Position numbers and translations under genes: made by a program
From: an uncultured Alistipes sp.
Lineage (GTDB): Bacteria > Bacteroidota > Bacteroidia > Bacteroidales > Rikenellaceae
Assembly: GCA_910584485.1 (NCBI GenBank)
Contig: CAJUAV010000005.1
Coordinates: forward strand, 102,868-148,206
Length of the DNA stretch: 45,339 bases
Direction: 5' to 3'
Part shown: positions 1-7,513 of the stretch, in pieces
How the letters are laid out: the number at the start of each line of letters is the position of its first letter
How positions within the stretch are numbered: position 1 is the stretch's first letter
Notes under the pieces: generated by a model
Told to the model about the DNA's origin: nothing
What the model saw: only the letters and a program-made list of their open reading frames with translations
The model's database searches: none

Positions 1-175
1 TCGGAGCGTCGTTGTCTCGTTGAAGGCCCGCAAGCTGCGTCCCTTCGCAAGCTGCGTCCCGAAAAGGCAGCTCCCTCGGACCGTCTTTGTCTCGTTGAAG
101 GCCCGCATGGGCGTGCCCTCCGCAGGCTCCGCCCCGAAGCACGGAGCAGGTTCGATCATCGAGCTCCGGGAACCA
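1..175. repeat. Mosaic intergenic repeat, locus 1
   Basis: No gene is seen here. The stretch holds modules of the repeat family found elsewhere in the window. GAAGGCCCGCA occurs twice (22-32 and 97-107) inside a 21-nt exact direct repeat (12-32 and 87-107). The motif CGCAAGCTGCGTCCC occurs twice in tandem near 29-60. The same modules recur near 23650, 35890 and 38130. The element lies beyond the terminator of the minus-strand lipoprotein gene and runs off the left edge, so its full length is unknown. Confidence 0.6.
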
Positions 176-190
176 CCGTCAGCCGCATAC

Positions 191-226
191 AAAAAAATGT
201 CCTCCGAGCAATCGGAGGACCTTTTT
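191..226 (-). terminator. Intrinsic terminator of the susC1 operon
   Basis: A 9-bp perfect stem (199-207 with 212-220) closes a GCAA loop. Read on the minus strand it is followed by seven T (197-191). It lies about 20 bp after the stop codon of the minus-strand lipoprotein gene and marks the end of that operon. A shorter T run on the other side (222-226) could let it work in both directions. Confidence 0.85.
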
Positions 227-246
227 GTCAATGTTTCGGCAGCGGA

Positions 247-1956
247 CTACCGAAGGATGTAGCAGCGACGTTCGTGGGCTTTCGAGAAGCTCAAGAAGCT
301 CGGTACGCGGTTCTGCCACGAGAGCTTGGCGGAGGCAGCGGCAGCAGCAGCGGCGGCCGTCGAGCCCGAAGCCGATACGATGGCGGTCTTGCCGTAGATG
401 TTCTCGGCTTTGATGGCTACCGTAAAGCTCGTAGCTGCGGGCAGGTTCGTATAGAAAGCGAACGTCAGACCTTCCTCGTTGATCTCTGCCACATTTTCCG
501 GCAGATCTTCGCCGTTGCCCTCGATCAGCTCGTCCAGCGTTGCGCCGAGCGCTGCCAGACGGTCGAACTCGGAGGTCGGAGCGACGAGCGATTTCATCGC
601 CTTGATCTCCGAACCCTGGGCAACCCACAGGAAGGTCGACGAGTCGGGATACGCCTCCGAGTACTGCGGGAACAGGGCGCTGAAGGGTACGGCCATTACC
701 TGGATATCGCACTCGGGAACCTCGGCGGCGCCGACACCCGAGAAATAGAACGATACGGCTACGGCATCGGCGGCCTGTGCGGCGCCGGCAGCGTCGGTCG
801 GAACGATCACGGCCGTGTAGACGCCGGCTTCGAATGCCTGCTCGCTGATGATCTCCATCTCGCCTTTGCCCGAAACCTTCACCTCGGTCGACTCGACCGA
901 ACCGTCGGCGATGCCCGCTACGGCGGCTGCGTAGTCGGCCGTGATGTCGCCCTCGACGATGACGTACTTCACCGCAGCGACGTCCTCACCGTAAGCCACG
1001 CGCAGGGCGGGGTAGGCCGTCGTGTTGTCGGGACCCACGCGGAAACCGTCGTAGGCGGCCTCCAGCGAGAAGTCGGTCAGCACGGCACCCGGCAGGCAGA
1101 TGCGGAACAGGCCGCCCAGGTTGGCATCGTATGCACCGCCGTCGTCGTAGAGCAGCATACCGAACGCCAGACCCTTGACGGGGAAGGTGATGACGCCGTT
1201 AACGAGCGTACCCGGCTCGATCGTACCCATGAAGAACTCGCCGAATTTGCGGTTGAGCGTCATGCCGAGCGTCTGCTTCGGAATAAAGACCTCGTTCGGA
1301 TCGGCAATGTTGACGGCCAGGTAGTGGTCGCCCTCGGCGTAGATGTTTTTCGGATTCGTGTAGGGGTATGCCTTCGTGTAGACGTTCTTGAGGAAGATAT
1401 AGCCCGGACGATTCGTATTCTCGTACACCTCGACCTCCATTTCGACGTTGTCGACATCGAACAGGGTCGTGATGACGTCCTCGCGATAGAGGGCCGTACC
1501 CAGCAGCACGTAGGGCTCGGGGATCGTCAGCGTCAGGTTGAGCGATGCGGCGCCGTAGGGAGTCGTCATCGTCTCGTCATCGAGCACCAGCGCGATGTTG
1601 TAGCTCGATCCTTCGGTCAGCTTCGTGCGGTCGAAGGCGATATCGATCTTCGACTTGCTCTCGCCCGCCTCGAAGAGGACGTAATCGGCTACCGTGAAGG
1701 CGGCCGCATAGTCGGCGTCGATCGTCGCGCGAACGGGAACCTCGGCAGCCTCGTCGGTCGCGGCACGCATCACCTCGACCTCGATCGATGCCATGTCGCC
1801 CGTGATCGTGTAGGCCGTGGGAGCCTCGCTCGGGAAATAGACCTGTACGCCCTCGGCCTCGGGACCCGGGGTGAAATCGTCGTCCGACGAGCAGGCCGTG
1901 AAGAGGCCGGCCGTTGCGACGAGCGCAGTCAGGAAAAGATATTTCAGATTTTTCAT
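247..1956 (-). CDS. Surface lipoprotein of the susC1 operon
   Basis: A 569-residue lipoprotein with a lipobox ending at Cys22 (FTAC), followed by SSDDD. Acidic residues right after the cysteine are the usual surface-export signal of Bacteroidota lipoproteins. Residues about 35-145 look like a beta-sandwich of the Calx-beta/DUF1735/DUF4843 kind. A middle module (about 150-285) has a Tyr-rich LKNVY motif. Two fibronectin-like segments follow. The middle module and the last fibronectin-like segment resemble the smaller lipoprotein at 12363-13211. The gene is third in a minus-strand susC-susD-lipoprotein operon, 11 bp after susD1. A likely role is ligand capture at the cell surface beside SusCD, which is inference from position. 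Near the C-terminus is a run of eight alanines encoded by mixed GCN codons, then a basic tail. No catalytic motif is seen. Confidence 0.8.
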   Translation of the reverse strand: MKNLKYLFLTALVATAGLFTACSSDDDFTPGPEAEGVQVYFPSEAPTAYTITGDMASIEVEVMRAATDEAAEVPVRATIDADYAAAFTVADYVLFEAGESKSKIDIAFDRTKLTEGSSYNIALVLDDETMTTPYGAASLNLTLTIPEPYVLLGTALYREDVITTLFDVDNVEMEVEVYENTNRPGYIFLKNVYTKAYPYTNPKNIYAEGDHYLAVNIADPNEVFIPKQTLGMTLNRKFGEFFMGTIEPGTLVNGVITFPVKGLAFGMLLYDDGGAYDANLGGLFRICLPGAVLTDFSLEAAYDGFRVGPDNTTAYPALRVAYGEDVAAVKYVIVEGDITADYAAAVAGIADGSVESTEVKVSGKGEMEIISEQAFEAGVYTAVIVPTDAAGAAQAADAVAVSFYFSGVGAAEVPECDIQVMAVPFSALFPQYSEAYPDSSTFLWVAQGSEIKAMKSLVAPTSEFDRLAALGATLDELIEGNGEDLPENVAEINEEGLTFAFYTNLPAATSFTVAIKAENIYGKTAIVSASGSTAAAAAAAASAKLSWQNRVPSFLSFSKAHERRCYILR

Positions 1957-1967
1957 GGAGTTCGGAA

Positions 1968-3659
1968 TTACTGGACAGACTTATAGGTATTCGACGTATT
2001 CGGGTTGTTGAAGCCCTTCAGCGCCAGGTTCTGCTGTTCGGCGCTCAACGGCAGCACGTAGTTCCACCAGGGAGCGCGTCCGTCGGTCGTGAACTGGGCG
2101 CCCGACGGCGAGTTCGTCCCTTCGTAGCCGTTCTGCACGCTCATGTCGAGACGCTTCAGGTCGAAGAGGATGATGCCCTCGCCCCAGAATTCGATGCGCT
2201 TCTGGAAGATGATCTCCTCGACGAGGTCCGTCGGGGGTGCGAGGTAGTTCGGTGCGCGGTGCGCCATGAAGGAAGCCAGCAGCGAGCGGCCTGTGCCTTC
2301 GTCGTAGTGTGCCGTAGCCTCGGCCTCGATCAGGTACATCTCCTCGACGCGCATGAGCGGAATATCCGTCACGTTGCCGACCGAGTAGTTGCGCTTCTCG
2401 CCGCCGTTGGGGTGGAACTTGCAGACGGCGTAGGGAGCCAAGGGAGCTATGGCGTCCTCACCGCCCTCGAACTCCTCCTCGGTCAGGTTCGTGTAGGGAG
2501 CCAGTGCCGCGTAGTCGCGATCGGGGTTCACGATGTGCTTGCGGCGGAAATCGCTTGCGTCCATGCGCTCGTAGCTCGTGATCGAGATACCCGGCTGGGC
2601 GCCGTTGCCGTAGCCCCAGATCGCTTCGAGCGCCATGTGGGCCGTCCACGAGTAGAGGTTGTTGATGACCGTGTCGGTCGACTGGCAGAGGGCCCACATC
2701 CAGGACGAGTTCACCTTGCAGAAGCCCGTCTTGGGATCGAGGTACTGCGCCTCGGTCATGATCGAGCAGCCCGATGCGTCGATCGCCTTGCGGGCGAACT
2801 CGGCGGCGAGGCGGTAGGCGGCCTCACCCGTCGGTACGTTGGCGTAGCTCTCCGTGAAGCCGCCGAGCCAGAGGTAGGCGCGCGCCTTCAGACCGTAGAC
2901 GACGGCCAGGTTCGGCATACCCATCTTGTCGGCGGGACGCTTGTATTCGGCTACCAGCGTCTCGGCCTCGTTCAGGTCGCCGAGGATGAACTCGAACATC
3001 TCGTCGCGGGGTACGCGCGGGTTGTTCTCCAGCTCCTCGGTCGTCATGCCCTCGCGGACGATGGGGACCGTCAGCCCCTTGATGTTGTCGGGAATGACGT
3101 AGGCGTTGCAACCCTCCGCGCCCGAAGCCTTGGCGGGCAGCGGATCGTACAGACGCGCCATGTCGAGGTAGAGCATGGCACGGAACGCCTTCGCGATACC
3201 GAGCTCCTGGCTCATCGACTCGTTCTGGCTGAAGATGCTGATCGCCTGGTTGGTCGTGTAGATGAACGCGTAGTAGTTGTTGTAGAAGAACTGCTGCGGC
3301 GGCTTGGAGGCATCCAGCGCACTGGTTCCCGTGTAGAGCCACGGCTGCCAGCGGTCGTAGTACTGGTTGCCGCCCGGGAGGTTCTGGGCAACGGGGAAGA
3401 CCTCGCCCGCCAGACGGTCGAGCGCAGCGCCCATACCCATGTAGCCGAACTCGATGTGCTCGTCGAGGTAGTCCGTAGCGTTGCTCATGAGCAGGGTCGG
3501 CATGGCCGTGAGCACGCCCTCCGTTGCGAAGGGCGAATCGCTGATCTGGCCGCCCGTGGCACCGCCGCCCTCGGGGAAAGTCTCCTCGACGCAACCCGAC
3601 AGCAGCACGGCCGAGCCGAACAGTACGGCCGTGAACTTGATGATATGATTCATTTTCAT
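1968..3659 (-). CDS. RagB/SusD-family outer-membrane lipoprotein
   Basis: A SusD-type substrate-binding lipoprotein of 563 residues, which sits as a lid on its SusC partner at the outer membrane. The signal peptide ends in LSGC with the lipidated Cys at residue 23, followed by an acidic stretch (VEETF). The body has the helical repeats typical of RagB/SusD. Examples are the FYNNYYAFIYTTNQAI region near 110-130, the AFRAMLYLDMARLYDPLP motif near 160, and the C-terminal motif where residues reading RVEEMYLIEAEA precede ERIEFWGEG-like and FDLKRLD segments. A second start at residue 3 is also possible. It lies 19 bp downstream of susC1 and is surely cotranscribed. The substrate cannot be told from sequence. 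Confidence 0.92.
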   Translation of the reverse strand: MKMNHIIKFTAVLFGSAVLLSGCVEETFPEGGGATGGQISDSPFATEGVLTAMPTLLMSNATDYLDEHIEFGYMGMGAALDRLAGEVFPVAQNLPGGNQYYDRWQPWLYTGTSALDASKPPQQFFYNNYYAFIYTTNQAISIFSQNESMSQELGIAKAFRAMLYLDMARLYDPLPAKASGAEGCNAYVIPDNIKGLTVPIVREGMTTEELENNPRVPRDEMFEFILGDLNEAETLVAEYKRPADKMGMPNLAVVYGLKARAYLWLGGFTESYANVPTGEAAYRLAAEFARKAIDASGCSIMTEAQYLDPKTGFCKVNSSWMWALCQSTDTVINNLYSWTAHMALEAIWGYGNGAQPGISITSYERMDASDFRRKHIVNPDRDYAALAPYTNLTEEEFEGGEDAIAPLAPYAVCKFHPNGGEKRNYSVGNVTDIPLMRVEEMYLIEAEATAHYDEGTGRSLLASFMAHRAPNYLAPPTDLVEEIIFQKRIEFWGEGIILFDLKRLDMSVQNGYEGTNSPSGAQFTTDGRAPWWNYVLPLSAEQQNLALKGFNNPNTSNTYKSVQ

Positions 3660-3678
3660 GCTTTTCGACGTTTAAAAG

Positions 3679-6600
3679 TTAGAACGTTACGTTGATACCG
3701 CCCGAGAAGGTACGGATCGGGGCGTAGTAGTAGGGGTTCGTGGCGCCGTTGATGCTCTGGCGCGGGTCGAGACCCTGGCGCTTCGACCAGTACCACACGT
3801 TGTCGCACGAGAGGTAGATGCGGAGCTTCTCGACGAGGAACTTGCGCGTGAAGCGCTTCGGCAGCGTGTAGCCGAGCGTGATGTTCTGGATGTTCAGGTA
3901 CGAAGCATCGGTCAGGAAGCGGCTCGACGAGGCGTTGCTGTAGGTGTCGTTGTAGAGGAAAATAGGAATGTTCGATCCCTGGTTCTCCGTCGTCCAGGAG
4001 TTGAGCAGGTCGTGGTGGTAGTTGTTACCCGTCGAGGAGCCGTTGGGCGAACCCATGTAGAAGGCGTATCCCGAGTCGTAGACCTGACCGCCGATCTGGT
4101 AGGTGAAGTTCGCCGAGAAGTCGATGCCGCGGAAGGTCAGCGAGGTGCCGAAGCCGCCGTAGAGGTCGGGCAGGGCGTCGCCCTGCATCTCGCGGCCGTT
4201 CGACACGGCGTCCGAATAGTCGGTCGTCTTCTCGCGGACGATGTGGGTCAGCGTATTGCCCTCGGCGTCCTTCACGGGCTGATCGTTCGCGTCGAGTACG
4301 TCGCGCTCCTTGTAGGTGTACCACATCGACTGGCCGTTTTTGTCGACACCGGCGTAGGTCGGCAGGTAGAACGAGTAGATCGACTCGCCCTCGGTCAGGA
4401 ACTTGTTGCCGCTGATGCGGCCGATGTGCTTGCCGTCCGCGGTGGTGTTGTTCTTGTACTGCTCGGGGAGCTTCACGAGTTCGTTCTTGTAGTGCGTGGC
4501 GTTGAGCGAAACGCTCCAGACGAAATCCTTCTTGCGGATCAGGTCGGCGTTGAGCTCGATCTCGATACCGCGGTTGCGCATGTCGCCGATGTTGGTCCAG
4601 ATCGAGGTGTAACCCGACTCGACGGGCACGGCCAGATTGAAGAGCATGTCGGAGGTCTTGCGGTTGAAGAAGTCGATGTTACCCGTCAGGCGGTCGCCCC
4701 AGAAGCCGAACTCGACGCCGACGTTGAAGTTGGTGTTCGTCTCCCACGTGATGTCGGGGTTGCCCTTGCGCACGAGCGAGTTCGTCACACCGCCCTGACC
4801 GTCGTTGTCGATGCTGTAGTAGTCGGTGTAGAGGTAGTTGTAGGGCAGACCGTCGTTACCCTGCGAACCGTACGAAGCCTTCAGCTTCAGCATGTTCACC
4901 CACGACGAGTGGAACCAGTTCTCCTTCGAGAGGATCCAGGCGGCACCCAGCGACCAGAAGTTACCCCAGCGGTGATCGGGGTGGAACATCGACGAAGCGT
5001 CGCGGCGGAACGAGCCCGACACGTAGTATTTCTCGGCGTAGTCGTACTGGCCGCGGAAGAAGTAACCCTCGTTGTTGTACTCGCTGACCGACGAACCCGA
5101 ACGGCTCATGTCGACCACCATGCCCGAAAGCTCGAGGTTGTCGGGCGAGAACATGCCGCTCTTGTTGGCATAGAGGCTGTACGATTTGCGGTTGTACATC
5201 TCGTGGCCGACCATGATGCCCACGGTGTGCTTCTCGGCGAAGGTTTCGTTGTAGTTGAGCCGCTGCTGGAGGTTGTAGGCGATCTCGCGGCTGTGGCTCT
5301 TCTGGACGACACCGCCCGAGGTGGCGAACTGACCGTAGTAGGGGTTATACAGGATCGTGCTGCGCGTCTCGTCGACGTTCACGCTGCCGTTCACGGTCAG
5401 CTTCAGCCCCTTGTAGAGCTGGATGTCGGCGAAGCCGTTGGCCGAGAAAGCATTGCCCTCGCTGATGTATTTGTTGAGCTGGATATCCTGCAGGTCGTTC
5501 GACTGACCGCCGTTCGAACGGACGGCACCGCCGTTGCGGCCGTCGCCCGTATCGTAGAGCTGGAAGCCGTACTTGTCGCGCATGATGTTGCCCTCGCCGT
5601 CGCGGATGAAGACGGGGTAGATCGGCGCCATGCGGATGGCCGTTGCGAAGGCGTTGCCGCCGTCCGAAGCACCCTCGTTGTCGGCGTCGTTACCGTTGTT
5701 CCAGACGAAGTGGGTGTAGGACATGTTACCGCCCACCTTCAGCCACTCCTTGGCCTGGTAGTCGGCGCGCAGACGGGCCGTGTAGCGCTCCATGTTCGAG
5801 CCGTCGATGATACCCGTGTTGTCGAGGTAGCCGAGCGAAGCGTAGAAGTTGGCACGCTCGGTGGCGCCTGCGACGTTCACGTTGTACTCCTGACGGAAGG
5901 TAGCCGACTTGTAGATCTCGTCGAGCCAGTTATCGGGCTTCAGGTAGTAGTCCTGACCCTGGAAATTGACCAGACGGCCCTCCTTGGCAGCGGGGTTCAG
6001 GCGGCCGTTCAGACCGATGAGGTTCTGACCCTCGGGTACGGTGAAGACGTTGTAGCCCAGACCGCCCGCGTTGGTCGAGGTCAGCAGTCGGTTGGCGGCT
6101 GCGTTGGCGGCTGCGGGGTCGGGGTTCTCGCCCTGGCCTGCGAGGAAATAGTTGTAGAGCGACTTGTAGTGCATCTCGTAGTACTCGCCCGCATCCTCGA
6201 CGATGTCGTAGGTCTTCAGCGCGCGCGTGTTGACGCCCCACTTGCCCTCGAAATTGACCGAAGCATCACCGACCTTGGCGCGCTTGGTGGTCACCATGAT
6301 GACGCCGTTGGCACCGCGAGCGCCGTAGAGGGCGTTCGAGGCGGCGTCCTTGAGGACGCTGACCGACTCGACGTCGTTCATGTTCAGGTTGTTGATATCG
6401 CTCTCGAAGGGAACGCCGTCGACGACCCACAGCGGGCTGTTGCCGGCCGACATCGAACCGATACCGCGGATGCGGATCGTCTGACCCGAACCGAGGCGGC
6501 CCGAAGCCGAGGTGAACTGCACGCCGGCGATCTTACCGACCATGGCGTCCGTCACGTTGGCGGACTGCGATTTGGCGAGCTCGTCCGACTTGATGACCTT

Positions 6601-6963
6601 CGCCGAACCGGTGAAGGCCTCCTTCTTGGCCGTACCGAAGGCGACGACGATCACATCGTCGATGGCCTGCGTATCCTCCTGAAGGGTGACGTCGATGCGG
6701 GTTTTGCCCGCAACGGCGATCGACTGCGTCACGTAACCGATGAACGAGACCTTCAGCGTGCCGTCCGCCGGAGCCGCAATGGCGAACGTACCGTCCGAGC
6801 CGGTCGTCGTACCGCGTGTGGTACCCTCGACCACCACCGTCGCGCCCGCAACGGGATTGCCGTCGGCAGCCTTCACTGTACCGGTAACCTGCCTCGTCTG
6901 GGCCGACGCGAAGGCGACGACGCACAGCATGGCAATGAACGATAGTACAAGTTTTCTTACCAT
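3679..6963 (-). CDS. SusC-family TonB-dependent outer-membrane transporter
   Basis: A 1094-residue TonB-dependent receptor of the SusC/RagA class. It is a 22-strand barrel that imports large substrates using energy passed through TonB. The signal peptide ends FASA/QTR. A CarboxypepD_reg-like domain covers about 24-105, a TonB-box-like IDDVIVVAFG segment follows, then the plug (about 115-225, with VDGVP and SVLKDAASNALYGARGANGVI), then the barrel, ending in SGGINVTF with a C-terminal Phe. There is no N-terminal STN domain, so it is not a FecR-coupled signalling receptor. The first 80 or so codons and the leader are nearly identical to those of the divergent gene at 7514, which forms an inverted repeat. 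It is the first gene of a minus-strand operon. Confidence 0.95.
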   Translation of the reverse strand: MVRKLVLSFIAMLCVVAFASAQTRQVTGTVKAADGNPVAGATVVVEGTTRGTTTGSDGTFAIAAPADGTLKVSFIGYVTQSIAVAGKTRIDVTLQEDTQAIDDVIVVAFGTAKKEAFTGSAKVIKSDELAKSQSANVTDAMVGKIAGVQFTSASGRLGSGQTIRIRGIGSMSAGNSPLWVVDGVPFESDINNLNMNDVESVSVLKDAASNALYGARGANGVIMVTTKRAKVGDASVNFEGKWGVNTRALKTYDIVEDAGEYYEMHYKSLYNYFLAGQGENPDPAAANAAANRLLTSTNAGGLGYNVFTVPEGQNLIGLNGRLNPAAKEGRLVNFQGQDYYLKPDNWLDEIYKSATFRQEYNVNVAGATERANFYASLGYLDNTGIIDGSNMERYTARLRADYQAKEWLKVGGNMSYTHFVWNNGNDADNEGASDGGNAFATAIRMAPIYPVFIRDGEGNIMRDKYGFQLYDTGDGRNGGAVRSNGGQSNDLQDIQLNKYISEGNAFSANGFADIQLYKGLKLTVNGSVNVDETRSTILYNPYYGQFATSGGVVQKSHSREIAYNLQQRLNYNETFAEKHTVGIMVGHEMYNRKSYSLYANKSGMFSPDNLELSGMVVDMSRSGSSVSEYNNEGYFFRGQYDYAEKYYVSGSFRRDASSMFHPDHRWGNFWSLGAAWILSKENWFHSSWVNMLKLKASYGSQGNDGLPYNYLYTDYYSIDNDGQGGVTNSLVRKGNPDITWETNTNFNVGVEFGFWGDRLTGNIDFFNRKTSDMLFNLAVPVESGYTSIWTNIGDMRNRGIEIELNADLIRKKDFVWSVSLNATHYKNELVKLPEQYKNNTTADGKHIGRISGNKFLTEGESIYSFYLPTYAGVDKNGQSMWYTYKERDVLDANDQPVKDAEGNTLTHIVREKTTDYSDAVSNGREMQGDALPDLYGGFGTSLTFRGIDFSANFTYQIGGQVYDSGYAFYMGSPNGSSTGNNYHHDLLNSWTTENQGSNIPIFLYNDTYSNASSSRFLTDASYLNIQNITLGYTLPKRFTRKFLVEKLRIYLSCDNVWYWSKRQGLDPRQSINGATNPYYYAPIRTFSGGINVTF

Positions 6964-7213
6964 AAGCGTTGATTTTTTGAGTTGTGTTTTATAAATAAAA
7001 AGACACCCGCCGACGGCCGATCCGCGCCCGATTGATTATCAACATCTTTCGATCCGACCCAAGAACCGCTCCGAGGCCTGCGGAACGCCCGAAGGGGCGC
7101 TCTCGTAACGGACTGTTACCTGCCCGTCACCCCCGAAAGGGGGCTTCGGTGCCGCAACACCCCTTTTCCGCCGCCTTTCGGTTACCGTTTCAGCGCGTTA
7201 GAAAAACCGCAGA

Positions 7214-7221
7214 CATATTTA
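7214..7221 (-). promoter_or_regulatory. Possible -7 box for susC1 (weak)
   Basis: On the minus strand this reads TAAATATG, one mismatch from TAnnTTTG, within the only AT-rich patch on this side of the gap. No TTTG or TTG is found at the expected upstream distance. It is a guess offered because susC1 must be transcribed from somewhere in this gap unless its promoter is switched. Confidence 0.25.
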
Positions 7222-7436
7222 TATAGGTATAAACGGGGATCCGACACCCCTTTCGGAGCGGTTTTACGACCGAAGAGAACGGATCGGAAGCCGCTTCGAA
7301 AGGCAAAAGGGCAAAATCGGCCCGAAAAGCCGGTTACGATCTGTAAGCAAAACATCCGACAATCGGGCGATGCGAAAGCGTTTTTCAGTTTTTTTCGTTT
7401 TATCCGTCAGAATCGTAACTATTTTTATAAATTTAT

Positions 7437-7467
7437 TTTGAAATGAGCGTCCGATTACCTACCTTTG
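7437..7467 (+). promoter_or_regulatory. Promoter of the susC2 operon
   Basis: TTTG at 7437-7440 and TACCTTTG at 7460-7467 are 19 bp apart, an exact fit to the Bacteroidota -33/-7 housekeeping promoter. Transcription would start near 7474 and give a leader of about 40 nt. A palindrome, ACCTAC-cttt-GTAGGT (7457-7472), overlaps the -7 box and could be an operator or a hairpin at the transcript start. Confidence 0.85.
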
Positions 7468-7513
7468 TAGGTGAACTTTTTATTTATCAAACAACACTTT
7501 AAAATTAACGCTT

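Larger units (their letters stand above)
6964..7513. other. Intergenic region between two divergent susC genes
   Basis: This 550-bp gap separates two susC genes that read outward. On its right edge lies a clear promoter for the plus-strand gene. On the minus-strand side I find no exact TAnnTTTG box. The best guess is an AT-rich patch at 7213-7233 holding TAAATATG (minus strand, 7214-7221). This would give susC1 a leader of about 240 nt containing strong hairpins, such as CCCCCGAAAGGGGG at 7130-7143. A 10-bp inverted repeat (7064-7073 and 7254-7263) flanks that patch. The outermost 40 bp on each side match each other in inverted orientation. Confidence 0.7.

Noticed and set aside
320..360. Alanine-codon run as a phase-variable slippage tract in the lipoprotein gene
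   Set aside because: The run uses mixed GCN codons and is too short and irregular for efficient slippage; a simple in-frame Ala tract is more likely.
3679..6963. FecR/sigma-type signalling through SusC
   Set aside because: Neither SusC has an N-terminal STN domain, and no anti-sigma or ECF sigma gene is nearby.
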